Shown: positions 39,316 through 52,001 of the stretch, in pieces
Numbering within the stretch: the first letter of the stretch is position 1
How the letters are laid out: each line of letters begins with the position of its first letter
Source of the DNA: Mycolicibacter minnesotensis
Lineage (GTDB): Bacteria > Actinomycetota > Actinomycetes > Mycobacteriales > Mycobacteriaceae
Assembly: GCF_010731755.1 (NCBI RefSeq)
Contig: NZ_AP022589.1
Coordinates: forward strand, 3,348,001 to 3,412,000
Length of the DNA stretch: 64,000 nucleotides
Direction of reading: 5' to 3'
Made by a program: the position numbers and the translations under genes
The notes under the pieces: model-generated
Seen by the model: the letters and a program-made list of their open reading frames with translations, nothing else
Database searches by the model: none
Told to the model about the DNA's origin: nothing

Positions 39316-40374
39316 GTGACGCCCCGCGATACCCCCGCTGCCGGGCCGGCCTCGCAGGTTCGCAGTACCGTCGACATTCCACCCGACCTGGTCATGGGCC
39401 TGCTGGGCTCCGCAGATGAGAACTTGCGCGCCATCGAAGACCTGCTCACCGCTGACCTGCACGTGCGCGGCAACGCCGTGACCATCTCCGGTGCGCCCGC
39501 CGATGTCGCGCTGGCCGAGCGGGTGCTCGCCGAGCTGGTGGCCGTCGCGGCGGCCGGCCAGCCGCTCGCACCCGAAACGGTGCGACACAGCGTCGGCATG
39601 TTGGTGGGCACCGGAGCGAGCAGCGCATCACCCGCCGAGGTCCTCACCCTGGACATCTTGTCGCGACGCGGCAAGACCATCCGGCCCAAGACGCTCAACC
39701 AGAAGCGTTACGTCGACGCCATCGACGCGCACACCATCGTGTTCGGCATCGGCCCGGCCGGCACCGGCAAGACCTATCTGGCGATGGCCAAGGCGGTCAA
39801 GGCGCTGCAGACCAAGCAGGTGAGCCGCATCATCTTGACCCGTCCGGCCGTGGAAGCCGGCGAGCGGCTCGGGTTTCTGCCCGGCACGTTGAGCGAGAAG
39901 ATCGACCCGTACCTGCGCCCGCTGTACGACGCGCTGCACGACATGATGGATCCCGAGCTGATTCCCAAGCTGATGAGCTCCGGGGTGATCGAGGTGGCTC
40001 CGCTGGCCTACATGCGCGGCCGGACTCTCAACGACGCGTTCATCATTCTTGACGAGGCGCAGAACACCACCGCCGAACAGATGAAGATGTTCCTCACCCG
40101 GCTGGGCTTCGGCGCCAAGATCGTGGTCACCGGCGACATCACCCAGATCGACCTGCCCGGCGGCGCCCGATCGGGACTGCGGGCCGCCGTCGACATCCTC
40201 GACGACGTCGGCGACATCTACGTCGCCGAGCTCACCAGCGTCGACGTCGTCCGGCACCGGCTGGTGTCGGAGATCGTCGACGCCTACGCACGCCACGAAT
40301 CCGAACAGGTTCAGCCCGGGCTGGCCATGAACCGAGCGTCGCGGCGCGCATCACAAGGCAGGTCGAACCGATGA
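39316..40374 (+). CDS. phoH: PhoH-family ATPase
   Basis: 352 residues, the remembered length of Rv2368c. P-loop GPAGTGKT at residues 146-153, Walker B LDEAQ with Asp246-Glu247, and an N-terminal KH-like part. The family is linked to RNA metabolism and sits beside ybeY in many bacteria; its exact role is unsettled. GTG start, and the stop overlaps the ybeY ATG (ATGA), so translation is coupled. Confidence 0.94.
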   Translation: MTPRDTPAAGPASQVRSTVDIPPDLVMGLLGSADENLRAIEDLLTADLHVRGNAVTISGAPADVALAERVLAELVAVAAAGQPLAPETVRHSVGMLVGTGASSASPAEVLTLDILSRRGKTIRPKTLNQKRYVDAIDAHTIVFGIGPAGTGKTYLAMAKAVKALQTKQVSRIILTRPAVEAGERLGFLPGTLSEKIDPYLRPLYDALHDMMDPELIPKLMSSGVIEVAPLAYMRGRTLNDAFIILDEAQNTTAEQMKMFLTRLGFGAKIVVTGDITQIDLPGGARSGLRAAVDILDDVGDIYVAELTSVDVVRHRLVSEIVDAYARHESEQVQPGLAMNRASRRASQGRSNR

Positions 40375-40907
40375 GTATTGAGGTCTCCAACGAGTCCGGT
40401 CTCGACGTCTCCGAAGTCGAGCTGGTCAGCGTCGCCAAGTTCGTGCTGGCCAAGATGGACGTCAATCCCGGTGCCGAGCTGTCGATGGTGCTGCTGGACA
40501 CCGCCGCGATGGCCGACCTGCACATGCGCTGGATGGACCTACCCGGCCCCACCGACGTCATGAGTTTCCCAATGGACGAGCTGGAGCCCGGTGGCCGGCC
40601 GGACGCTCCCGAGCCAGGCCCGTCGATGCTCGGCGACATCGCATTGTGCCCGGAGTTCGCCGCTGAACAGGCCGCGGCGGCCGGGCATTCGCTGGGCCAG
40701 GAATTGGCGCTGCTCACCGTGCACGGCGTGCTGCACCTGCTGGGCTACGACCATGCCGAGCCGGACGAGGAAAAAGAGATGTTCGCCCTGCAGCGCCGTC
40801 TGCTCGAGGAGTGGGTAGCCGACCAGGTGGAGACCTATCGGACCCAGTCCCAAAGCGAGAAGGACCGACGGCTGCTGGACAAGTCCAGGTATTTCGACGA
40901 ATCGTGA
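40371..40907 (+). CDS. ybeY: YbeY endoribonuclease (rRNA maturation)
   Basis: Zinc endoribonuclease involved in 16S rRNA 3'-end processing and ribosome quality control. 178 residues. The metal motif [11 protein letters not shown] is complete, with His118, His122 and His128. Overlaps phoH upstream and the CorC-like gene downstream by 4 nt each, as in the mycobacterial phoH-ybeY-Rv2366c-era order. Confidence 0.96.
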   Translation: MSIEVSNESGLDVSEVELVSVAKFVLAKMDVNPGAELSMVLLDTAAMADLHMRWMDLPGPTDVMSFPMDELEPGGRPDAPEPGPSMLGDIALCPEFAAEQAAAAGHSLGQELALLTVHGVLHLLGYDHAEPDEEKEMFALQRRLLEEWVADQVETYRTQSQSEKDRRLLDKSRYFDES

Positions 40908-42202
40908 CCGAGACACCGCTGCTTCTCGGCGTGATCGCGCTGATCGGTCTGGGTGGCCTGTTCTCGGCGATCGATGCCGCGGTCAACACGGTGTCGCCGG
41001 CGCGGGTCGAGGAACTGGTGCGGGCAAAACGGCCCGGTGCCGGCTGGCTGGTCAAGCTGATGGGCGAGCGTCCCCGCTATATCAACCTGGCCGTGTTGTT
41101 GCGCATCACCTGCGAGGTCACCGCCACGGCACTACTGGTGTACCTGCTCAATGCGGTGCTTGGCCTGGACTGGGGACTGTTCGCCGCGGCAGCGATCATG
41201 GTGGTGGTCAGCTTCGTGGTGATCGGGGTGGGGCCGCGGACCCTGGGCCGGCAGAACGCCTACTCGATCGCGCTGGCCTCAGCTCTGCCGCTGCACGTGA
41301 TCTCGGTGTTGCTCGCCCCGATCAGCCGCGTACTGGTAGTGCTGGGCAATGCGCTGACACCGGGGCGCGGCTTCCGCAACGGGCCGTTCGCCTCCGAAGT
41401 CGAGTTGCGCGAAATCGTCGACATGGCACAGCAACGTGGGGTGGTGGCCGCTGACGAGCGCCGGATGATCCAGTCGGTGTTCGAACTGGCCGACACTCCG
41501 GCGCGTGAAGTCATGGTGCCGCGTACCGAGATGGTGTGGATCGAGCGCGACAAGACCGCTGGGCAAGCCACGTCGTTGGCGGTGCGCAGCGGTCACTCCC
41601 GGATCCCGGTGATCGGTGAGAACGTTGACGACATCCTCGGCGTTGTCTACCTCAAAGACCTTGTCCAACAAACGTATTACTCCACCAACGGGGGGCAGGA
41701 CACCACGGTCGCGCAGGTGATGCGTCCGGCGGTGTTCATGCCCGACTCCAAGGCGCTCAATGCGCTGCTGGAAGACATGCAGCGCAGTCGCTATCACATG
41801 GCGCTGCTGGTCGACGAGTACGGCGCTATCGCGGGACTGGTGACCATCGAGGACGTGCTGGAGGAGATCGTCGGTGAGATCGCCGACGAGTACGACCAGG
41901 GTGAGGTGGCCCCGGTCCAGGAGTTGGGTGACAACAGGTTTCGGGTCTCGGCACGGCTGCCGATCGAAGACGTCGGCGAACTGTACGGAGTGCACTTCGA
42001 CTCCGACCTGGATGTCGACACGGTCGGAGGACTGCTCGCACTGGAGCTCGGTCGAGTTCCGCTGCCTGGTGCCGAGGTAGTGTCACACGGTCTGCTCCTG
42101 CGGGCCGAGGGCAGCCGCGATGGCCGCGGGCGGGTGCGGGTCAGCACCGTTTTGGTCAGCCCGGCCGAACCCGCCGGCGAGGAGGCCGCAGTTGAACCGT
42201 GA
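40904..42202 (+). CDS. HlyC/CorC-family membrane protein (CNNM/DUF21 plus CBS domains)
   Basis: 432 residues from a GTG that overlaps the ybeY stop. N-terminal DUF21 membrane domain of about four helices (residues 1-180), a pair of CBS domains (about 205-330, with [12 protein letters not shown] and [26 protein letters not shown]), and a C-terminal CorC/HlyC domain. The family is tied to magnesium or cobalt transport and resistance; the mycobacterial member is not characterised as far as I know. Followed by a 60-bp palindrome and era. Confidence 0.92.
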   Translation: MTETPLLLGVIALIGLGGLFSAIDAAVNTVSPARVEELVRAKRPGAGWLVKLMGERPRYINLAVLLRITCEVTATALLVYLLNAVLGLDWGLFAAAAIMVVVSFVVIGVGPRTLGRQNAYSIALASALPLHVISVLLAPISRVLVVLGNALTPGRGFRNGPFASEVELREIVDMAQQRGVVAADERRMIQSVFELADTPAREVMVPRTEMVWIERDKTAGQATSLAVRSGHSRIPVIGENVDDILGVVYLKDLVQQTYYSTNGGQDTTVAQVMRPAVFMPDSKALNALLEDMQRSRYHMALLVDEYGAIAGLVTIEDVLEEIVGEIADEYDQGEVAPVQELGDNRFRVSARLPIEDVGELYGVHFDSDLDVDTVGGLLALELGRVPLPGAEVVSHGLLLRAEGSRDGRGRVRVSTVLVSPAEPAGEEAAVEP

Positions 42203-42220
42203 CGCCGTTGCGGTGTGCAC

Positions 42221-42280
42221 GCCGAACGTGCACTCAATCCGAAAATCCACCCGAAATCTCGTGCTGAGAACACGTTCGGC
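42221..42280. repeat. 60-bp interspersed palindrome, copy B
   Basis: Ends GCCGAACGTG and CACGTTCGGC are perfect 10-bp inverted repeats. Matches copy A at 11212 without gaps. It fills the space between the CorC-like stop and the era start, ending 12 bp before the GTG of era, so it would fold in the mRNA next to the era ribosome site. M. tuberculosis has a small gene (Rv2365c) at this place; I see none here. Confidence 0.8.
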
Positions 42281-42292
42281 GAAAGGCGGCTC

Positions 42293-43201
42293 GTGACTGG
42301 ATCGGATTCCGGATTTCATTCCGGATTTGTCTGTTTCGTCGGCCGGCCCAACACGGGCAAGTCGACGCTCACCAATGCCCTGGTCGGCGCGAAGGTGGCG
42401 ATCACCTCCAACCGCCCGCAGACCACGCGGCACACCATCCGGGGCATCGTGCACCGCGACGACTTCCAGATCATCTTGGTCGACACCCCTGGCCTGCATC
42501 GCCCCCGAACTCTGCTCGGCAAGCGACTGAACGAGTTGGTCAAGGAAACCTACTCACAGGTCGACATCATCGGCCTGTGCATTCCCGCGGATGAGCCGAT
42601 CGGCCCGGGGGACCGCTGGATCGTCGAGCAGATCCGTGCGGTGGCGCCCAGGACCACCCTGGTCGTCATCGTCACCAAGATCGACAAGACCAGCCGCGAC
42701 AAGGTGGCCGCGCAATTGGTGGCGGTGGGTGAGCTGGCACCGGAAGCCGAGATCGTCCCGGTGTCGGCGATCAGCGGCGAACAGGTCGACGTACTGATCG
42801 GCGTGCTGGCCGCGGCGCTGCCCGCCGGCCCCGCGTTCTACCCGGACGGCGAACTGACCGACGAGCCCGAAGAGACCCTGATGGCCGAGTTCATTCGGGA
42901 GGCCGCTTTGGAGGGGGTGCGTGACGAGCTGCCCCACTCGCTGGCCGTGGTGATCGAGGAGGTGCGCCCGCGCGAGGATCGTGACGACCTGATCGAGGTG
43001 TATGCGCTGCTTTACGTCGAACGCGACAGTCAGAAGGGGATCGTGATCGGCCGCGGCGGTGCCCGGCTGCGTGAGGTCGGCACGGTGGCCCGCACTCAGA
43101 TCGAGAAGTTGTTGGGCACCAAGGTTTTTCTGGATCTACGCGTCAAGGTGGCCAAGAACTGGCAACGTGACCCCAAGCAACTCGGGCGGTTGGGTTTCTA
43201 G
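42293..43201 (+). CDS. era: Era GTPase
   Basis: Essential GTPase that binds 16S rRNA and acts in 30S assembly. 302 residues from the GTG at 42293; homology starts at FHSGFVCFVGRPN, and the frame upstream runs through the palindrome. G1 GRPNTGKS, G3 DTPGL, G4 TKID and a C-terminal KH domain with GRGGARLREVG are all intact. GAAAGGCGG ends 3 nt before the GTG. Confidence 0.96.
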   Translation: MTGSDSGFHSGFVCFVGRPNTGKSTLTNALVGAKVAITSNRPQTTRHTIRGIVHRDDFQIILVDTPGLHRPRTLLGKRLNELVKETYSQVDIIGLCIPADEPIGPGDRWIVEQIRAVAPRTTLVVIVTKIDKTSRDKVAAQLVAVGELAPEAEIVPVSAISGEQVDVLIGVLAAALPAGPAFYPDGELTDEPEETLMAEFIREAALEGVRDELPHSLAVVIEEVRPREDRDDLIEVYALLYVERDSQKGIVIGRGGARLREVGTVARTQIEKLLGTKVFLDLRVKVAKNWQRDPKQLGRLGF

Positions 43202-43274
43202 GCCGAGCGGGATCGCGGTCGGCCGTGAGCGCCACCGCCCGCGCCGGGGGAATCGGCATTGGTAGATTCCAGGG

Positions 43275-43949
43275 ATGTCCGTACGCAAGTCGTTGGTTGT
43301 CTCCTCCGTCGGTCTCGTCCTGTGTGCGCAAGCACTGACGGGCTGTGGGGGATCCCAGAAGCCGCTTGACACCACCAAGCTGTTCAACGTCCAGTCGACC
43401 TTCGGCTCGGACTACAAGACCCAGACCAAGGGCCCCAGCGAGATCGACCCGAAGATCCTCGGGGAGCAGAAGATGCCGCCTGGCGTGACGTTTGATCCCG
43501 CCGACTGCGCCGACTACGCGGCCAACACGGGACGTCCGCCGAAGGGCGTCCAGGGCAAGATGTCGATGGTGTCGATCGTCGGCGGCGGCAACCAATTGGT
43601 CGTGATCGCCATGCAGACCGACCAGGAGCTGGCCTACAACGAGGCCGACGCCGAGAAGTGCAAGCACGTCTCGTTCAACGCCGGAAAGCTCACCGGCTAC
43701 CTCGACGACGTGGAGGCTCCGCAGATCGACCACGCCAGGACGGTCGGTTCGCACTCCGAGATCGAGCTCACCGGTAAAGAAGGACAGACGCAGTCCCGCG
43801 AGTCCTACACCTTCACCGCCTACCTGGGGACCGCATTGGTGCAGGTCACCGCGAACCCGCAGGCTGTCAAGGGCCAGGCGCCGGCGATGGTCGACGCCGA
43901 CCGGGCGCGGCAGCTGCTGGTCGACGCGGTATCCGCGCTGCGCGACTGA
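43275..43949 (+). CDS. Mycobacterial lipoprotein of the DUF5642 type
   Basis: 224 residues. A signal peptide of about 22 residues ends in a lipobox ALTGC, so the protein should be lipid-anchored at the outer face of the membrane. The mature part resembles the DUF5642/PknH-sensor-like lipoproteins common in mycobacteria, with two cysteines (FDPADCADY and EKCKHV) that may form a disulfide. Function unknown. First gene of a block that separates era from the amidase gene, unlike M. tuberculosis. Confidence 0.78.
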   Translation: MSVRKSLVVSSVGLVLCAQALTGCGGSQKPLDTTKLFNVQSTFGSDYKTQTKGPSEIDPKILGEQKMPPGVTFDPADCADYAANTGRPPKGVQGKMSMVSIVGGGNQLVVIAMQTDQELAYNEADAEKCKHVSFNAGKLTGYLDDVEAPQIDHARTVGSHSEIELTGKEGQTQSRESYTFTAYLGTALVQVTANPQAVKGQAPAMVDADRARQLLVDAVSALRD

Positions 43950-43952
43950 CCG

Positions 43953-46273
<2,321 letters not shown>

Positions 46274-46280
46274 GCGGCAC

Positions 46281-47147
46281 TCAGTCCGTGCCGCGCGCCA
46301 CCGGACGCGACGCATCCGAACTCCACTGCGACCACGACCCCGGAAACAACGCCGCTGTACGGCCGACGGCGGCCAGCGCCGCGACGATCACCGTGGCGCT
46401 GATTCCCGAACCGCAGTAGGCCCCCACCGGGTCCTCGGGCCTGATACCGCGATCGGCCAGCAGCGCAGCGATCGCGTCGTCGGAAAGAAAGGTACCGTCG
46501 TCGGCCAACAGCTCGGTGAACTGCAGGTTCTTCGCGCCTGGGATGTGGCCGGCGACCGCGTCGAGTGGCTCCACCTCGCCGCGGAATCGCTCGGGGCCAC
46601 GGGCGTCGAGCAGGGCCACCGTGCCACTGCTTGCGCTTTCGCCGGCGTCGTCGGCGGTCAGGGTGGGCCGCAGGCCCTCATAGAGGTCCTCGGGCAACAA
46701 GGTGACGTTGCCGGGCTCGGGGGAGACCTCGCCGCTGTGCAGCGCGCCCCCGGCGCGGGTCCAGGCCGGCAGGCCACCGTCGAGGATGCGGACATCCTGG
46801 ACACCGGAGGTCGACAACAACCACCACAGCCGCCCTGAGGCAGCCCGGTTCCAGTCGTCGTAGACCACCACCGGCCGGTTGCGCCGCACCCCCCATCGAC
46901 GGGCGGCTGCCTCGAGATTGCGTCCGGTCGGCAGCGGGTGCCGGCCCCGGTCGGGCACGGTGTGGTCGGACAACTCGTCTTCGAGTGAGACGTACACCGC
47001 TCCGGGAAGGTGGCCCTGGAGGTATGCCGGACGGCCGTCCGGTGCCTCCAGGCTCCAGCGCACGTCGAGAACGGTGACCGGGTCACCCGACCGCAGCAGC
47101 TCAGCGAGCTCCGTGGCGCTGATCAGGACCTTGCCGCGAGGACTCAC
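46281..47147 (-). CDS. Thiosulfate/3-mercaptopyruvate sulfurtransferase (rhodanese)
   Basis: 288 residues with two rhodanese domains. The active cysteine is Cys245 in YCGSGISAT; the loop CGSGxxA is more like mercaptopyruvate than thiosulfate sulfurtransferases. The N-terminal domain is the inactive type (VTVLDVRW, VYVSLEDEL, VVVYDDWN). Role: sulfur transfer, cyanide or mercaptopyruvate metabolism. It lies 13 bp after the hemophore-like gene on the same strand, so the two may be co-transcribed. Confidence 0.9.
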   Translation of the reverse strand: MSPRGKVLISATELAELLRSGDPVTVLDVRWSLEAPDGRPAYLQGHLPGAVYVSLEDELSDHTVPDRGRHPLPTGRNLEAAARRWGVRRNRPVVVYDDWNRAASGRLWWLLSTSGVQDVRILDGGLPAWTRAGGALHSGEVSPEPGNVTLLPEDLYEGLRPTLTADDAGESASSGTVALLDARGPERFRGEVEPLDAVAGHIPGAKNLQFTELLADDGTFLSDDAIAALLADRGIRPEDPVGAYCGSGISATVIVAALAAVGRTAALFPGSWSQWSSDASRPVARGTD

Positions 47148-47160
47148 GGCGGGGCCCCGA

Positions 47161-47499
47161 TCAGTAGTTGTTGCAGGAGTTGGCGACCGAGGTGATGGTG
47201 CCGACGTACTGCTGGGCCTCAGGCATGCCCTGGACCATGCCGGCCAGCTGCTGGCGCTTGGCGGGCGGTGCGTTGAGGAACATCTGCAGCATGCCGGGGC
47301 CGTTCGGGCTGGCGTCGAACTCCGCGGCTGCGGCGGGGTTCTCCGCGACCAACGCCTGGTGCACCTGCGAGTAGGTGCAGGTGGTGTTGATGATGGGGCC
47401 GAGGTCGGGGCCGGCGGAGGCGAGCCCGGCTCCAGCGGTGAGCGACAAAGCCAGACTGCCAGCTGCGACGGTAAGCCTGGTCAAGGACAGAGAGGCCAT
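47161..47499 (-). CDS. Hemophore-related secreted protein
   Basis: Small exported protein of the mycobacterial hemophore-like family (Rv0203 type), which binds or carries haem outside the cell. 112 residues from the ATG at 47499, chosen because AAAGG lies 10 nt upstream; the ATG at 47517 would add MKGVRK and is also possible. Signal peptide ending GLASAGPD, then a helical domain with two cysteines (NTTCTYSQ and ANSCNNY). Whether it binds haem is not shown by sequence. It is the second iron-related element in the window, distant from mbt. Confidence 0.8.
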   Translation of the reverse strand: MASLSLTRLTVAAGSLALSLTAGAGLASAGPDLGPIINTTCTYSQVHQALVAENPAAAAEFDASPNGPGMLQMFLNAPPAKRQQLAGMVQGMPEAQQYVGTITSVANSCNNY

Positions 47500-47622
47500 T
47501 TTGCGGACGCCTTTCATCAGTGCACGTTTGCGAGGTATGAAGACCTGAAAGTCGAGACTGGCCAAGCTTAGCCGACCTCTGCCGAAGCCGCTGAAGTCGC
47601 AGCTAGCGACGTTTTGAGGAGT

Positions 47623-49068
47623 TCAGGAGCCGTGTCCGGGCTCGGTTCGCCACCACGGTGTGGGTTGCTTGGCCGCCCAGCCGTTGATGCCCTCCAGCTC
47701 CGCGGCCAGCGACACCAGCCGACCGTCGCTGTTGGCCGGCCCCATCAGCTGCACGCCGATCGGTAGCCCGTCAGCGGTGAACCCGGCGGGCACATTGATC
47801 GACGGCCACCCCAGCAGGTTCCACGGCCAGGTCACCGGACAGGCGGCGATGATCGCCCGGTCGGTGTCGAACGCGTTCAGGTCGTCGAAGGTATGCACCA
47901 GCGGCGGTGGTTGTGCGGTGGTCGGTGCCAACACCACGTCGACGATGCGGAAGATCGAGCCCACTCGCTGTTGATCCCTGGCCTCATGGGCGCGCGCTTT
48001 GCGCAGCACGGCCTGGGACAACAGTCGGCCGGTACGCATGTTGGCCAGGGTCCGTGGGTCGAAGGTGACATGGTCGAATCCCTGCCCGGCAGCCAGCACT
48101 CCCGCGGTGGAGCGGGACAGAAAGTTCCAGGACAACCGCAACCCGTAGTCCGGATTGCCCGGCACCACGATGTGCCCGAGCAGCCGCAGCTGTTCGGCGG
48201 TGCGCTCCAGAGCGGCCCTGATCTCCGGATGCAGCCGGGCAGGAAAACCGGTGTAGGGGAAACGCGTCGACAGCGCGATGCGAAGTTGGCCGGGCGCGGT
48301 CCGCACCGAGTCGGACACCGACAGGGGAGCGGGTTTGTGCAGGTCGCCCTCGACGTTGCCCGACACCGCGTCCAGCACCAGGGCTGCGTCCTCGACGGTG
48401 CGGGCCAGCACGCCATTGACGGTGAGCCCGTTGAACGCCTCGGGCAGCGGCCAGGTGGAGATGCGGCCGCGCTGAGGTTTGATGCCGACCAGATGTGTCC
48501 ATGCGGCGGGGATACGCACGCTGCCCGCACCGTCGGATCCGATGGCGGCGGCTACCAGACCTGCGGACACTGCGGCGGCGCTGCCCCCGGACGACCCGCC
48601 GGGGGTGTGCCGGCGAGACCAGGGATTTCGGGTGTGGCCGAATCCCGGACCGCTGGTGAAGGGCCACTGCCCCAGCTCGCAGCTGTTGGTCTTGCCGACG
48701 ATCACCGCACCGGCGGCCTTGAGCCTGCGCACCACTTCGGCGTCGCCGCCGGCGGGCTCGACGTATCCGGAGGTACCGAAGGAGGTGGGCACGCCGGCGA
48801 TATCGGTGTCGTCTTTGACGGCGATCGGGATGCCCAGCAGCGGAGCGCGGTGGCCCGCGGCCCGGCGCCGGTCGGCTTGGGCCGCCTCGACCAGGGCCGA
48901 TTCGGTGAACACCACCCGGAAGGCGTTCAGGGTGGACTGGCTGGCATCGATGGCGTGCAGTGCCCGACGCACCAGCTCGACCGAGGTCGCCTCACCGCTG
49001 GCCAGCTGGTAGAGCTGCTCGGTGACGGTGGGGAAGCGGGTGCCGGACGCCGCGGGTGGGTGGGTCAT
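47623..49068 (-). CDS. amiA2: Amidase (AmiA2-like, amidase-signature family)
   Basis: 481 residues, like Rv2363 (AmiA2), which occupies the same place before recO. The Ser-Ser-Lys catalytic set of the amidase-signature family is visible: Lys in IAVKDD near residue 83, and the serine-rich TPGGSSGGSAAA near residue 150 with GSDGAGSVRIP after it. Hydrolyses amides; physiological substrate unknown. Divergent from recO across 74 bp. Confidence 0.9.
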   Translation of the reverse strand: MTHPPAASGTRFPTVTEQLYQLASGEATSVELVRRALHAIDASQSTLNAFRVVFTESALVEAAQADRRRAAGHRAPLLGIPIAVKDDTDIAGVPTSFGTSGYVEPAGGDAEVVRRLKAAGAVIVGKTNSCELGQWPFTSGPGFGHTRNPWSRRHTPGGSSGGSAAAVSAGLVAAAIGSDGAGSVRIPAAWTHLVGIKPQRGRISTWPLPEAFNGLTVNGVLARTVEDAALVLDAVSGNVEGDLHKPAPLSVSDSVRTAPGQLRIALSTRFPYTGFPARLHPEIRAALERTAEQLRLLGHIVVPGNPDYGLRLSWNFLSRSTAGVLAAGQGFDHVTFDPRTLANMRTGRLLSQAVLRKARAHEARDQQRVGSIFRIVDVVLAPTTAQPPPLVHTFDDLNAFDTDRAIIAACPVTWPWNLLGWPSINVPAGFTADGLPIGVQLMGPANSDGRLVSLAAELEGINGWAAKQPTPWWRTEPGHGS

Positions 49069-49142
49069 CGGTGAAGAGAGTATCGGCGTGCCACGCCGGT
49101 CCGCGTCCGTGAAACACCCCTAGGCGATGCGAAACTGTTGCG

Positions 49143-49946
49143 ATGCGGCTGTACCGGGACCGGGCGGTGGTGCTGCGCCAGCACAAGCTCGGCGAAGCCG
49201 ACCGGATCGTCACTTTGCTCACTCGCGACCACGGGCTGGTTCGCGCGGTGGCCAAGGGGGTTCGCCGTACCCGCAGCAAGTTCGGGGCCCGATTGGAGCC
49301 GTTCGCCCACATCGACGTCCAGCTGCATCCCGGCCGCAACCTCGACATCGTCACTCAGGTGGTATCGGTGGATGCGTTCGCCACCGACATCGTCAGCGAC
49401 TACGGCCGATACACCTGCGCCTGCGTGATCTTGGAGACCGCGGAACGCCTGGCAGGCGCGGAGCGGGCTCCGGCCACGGCGCTGCACCGGCTCACCGTGG
49501 GCGCGCTGCGTGCGGTGGCTGACGGCCAGCGGCCCCGTGAGTTGGTACTGGACGCCTATCTGTTGCGTGCCATGTCGGTGGCCGGCTGGGCGCCGGCGTT
49601 GACCGAATGTGCCCGCTGCGCCACCCCGGGTCCGCATCGGGCATTTCACGTCGCGGCCGGCGGCAGCGTCTGCGGGCACTGCCGCCCGGCGGGGTCCACC
49701 ACCCCGCCGATGGGTGTGCTGGATCTGATGTCGGCGTTGCACGACGGCGATTGGGAGGCCGCCGCGCTATCTACCCCGGCGCATCGCAGTCATGCCAGCG
49801 GATTGGTTGCCGCTCATCTGCAGTGGCACCTGGAGCGGCGGCTGCGGACCTTGCCGTTGGTGGAGCGGGTCCAGCACGGGCCGGCCGGGCGCGACACCGG
49901 GGCGTCGGCACAGCTTCAGTCCGGGGCCACCGGCAGCGAAGGCTGA
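49143..49946 (+). CDS. recO: RecO, recombination mediator
   Basis: Loads RecA with RecR at gaps and anneals single strands. 267 residues: OB fold at about 1-80 (LYRDRAVVLRQHKLGEADRI), helical domain, and a zinc finger with CARC and CGHC at about residues 157-180. ATG start with no strong ribosome site. Matches the recO-uppS order of M. tuberculosis, except that two extra genes lie before uppS here. Confidence 0.93.
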   Translation: MRLYRDRAVVLRQHKLGEADRIVTLLTRDHGLVRAVAKGVRRTRSKFGARLEPFAHIDVQLHPGRNLDIVTQVVSVDAFATDIVSDYGRYTCACVILETAERLAGAERAPATALHRLTVGALRAVADGQRPRELVLDAYLLRAMSVAGWAPALTECARCATPGPHRAFHVAAGGSVCGHCRPAGSTTPPMGVLDLMSALHDGDWEAAALSTPAHRSHASGLVAAHLQWHLERRLRTLPLVERVQHGPAGRDTGASAQLQSGATGSEG

Positions 49947-50056
49947 TCTGACGGCATTGACCTGGCGATTGTGTCCGTTTCGGTGGACTAATCGGGCGTC
50001 GGCGGTAGGCTGATGCGACTTCACGATCCCTAGGTTTAATCAGGAAGGCAGGTCGA

Positions 50057-50563
50057 ATGTTTCACGACACCGGGTGGGGGCGCTGGGCGCACAGGACGAC
50101 GCCGGTTTACGGAGCCGGTCTCGGTGCGGCGGCCGGAGCGCTACTCGTCGTGGGAATGATCCCTGCCATGACTTCCTGCGCGCGGGCTGCCGAACCCGGC
50201 CCGGCTACCGGGATTACGGCGCCGCTGTCTTCGAACGGCCCCGGCGCTGACGGTGCCGATGGCGCTGACGGCGCGGACGGCGCTCCGGGGGCGGACGGCG
50301 CCCCGGGTGCCGGTGGCCTCGGCGGCCAGGGTGGCAAGGGCGGCCAGGGTGGCAAGGGCGGTAAAGGCGGCGCGGGCGGTAAGGGCGGCGCGGGTGGCCG
50401 AGGCGGCGACGGCGGGCACGGCGGCGCCGGTGGCGCCGGTGGCGGTTCGGGGCCGGGCGGCCAGCCGGGCGAGGGTGGTGCCGGCGGCCTCGGCGGTGCA
50501 CCTGGACCGGATGGGAAGCCGGGTCAGCCCGGTCAGCCCGGTCAGCCCGGAAGTGCCGGCTGA
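50057..50563 (+). CDS. Collagen-like Gly-X-Y repeat protein, exported
   Basis: 168 residues. One hydrophobic segment (about residues 17-38, ending SCARA-AEP) suggests export, possibly with a retained anchor. From residue 61 to the end nearly every third residue is Gly: GADGADGADGAP first, then GGKGGQGGKGG-type triplets, then GxPGQPGQPGQPG. This is a collagen-like pattern, not a PE_PGRS protein, because the PE domain is absent. Function unknown; surface collagen-like proteins can mediate adhesion. AGGAAGG lies upstream of the ATG. Absent from this place in M. tuberculosis as I remember it. Confidence 0.75.
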   Translation: MFHDTGWGRWAHRTTPVYGAGLGAAAGALLVVGMIPAMTSCARAAEPGPATGITAPLSSNGPGADGADGADGADGAPGADGAPGAGGLGGQGGKGGQGGKGGKGGAGGKGGAGGRGGDGGHGGAGGAGGGSGPGGQPGEGGAGGLGGAPGPDGKPGQPGQPGQPGSAG

Positions 50564-50579
50564 CCCAAGCCGTCCATGA

Positions 50580-51917
<1,338 letters not shown>

Positions 51918-51945
51918 TCAACGGCCTCAACAGTCGAATCCGATA

Positions 51946-51983
51946 AGCCGCCCGCGGCGACCGCACGGTCGCCGCGGGCGGTT
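51946..51983. terminator. GC-rich hairpin terminator after the methyltransferase gene
   Basis: A perfect 15-bp stem (left arm 51948-51962, right arm 51967-51981) with a 4-base GCAC loop lies 30 bp after the stop and 20 bp before uppS. It has only a short T run, as is usual for mycobacterial terminators. It would separate the inserted methyltransferase from uppS. Confidence 0.75.
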
Positions 51984-52001
51984 CCGGACTGATCGGGCAG
52001 G

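Noticed and set aside
47560..47585. IdeR-like sequence (GGCTAAGCTT on the minus strand) before the hemophore-like gene
   Set aside because: Only one half-site fits; the other arm does not align with the iron box.
50057..50563. PE_PGRS protein
   Set aside because: The Gly-rich part is there, but the N-terminal PE domain is missing and the repeats follow Gly-X-Y collagen spacing.
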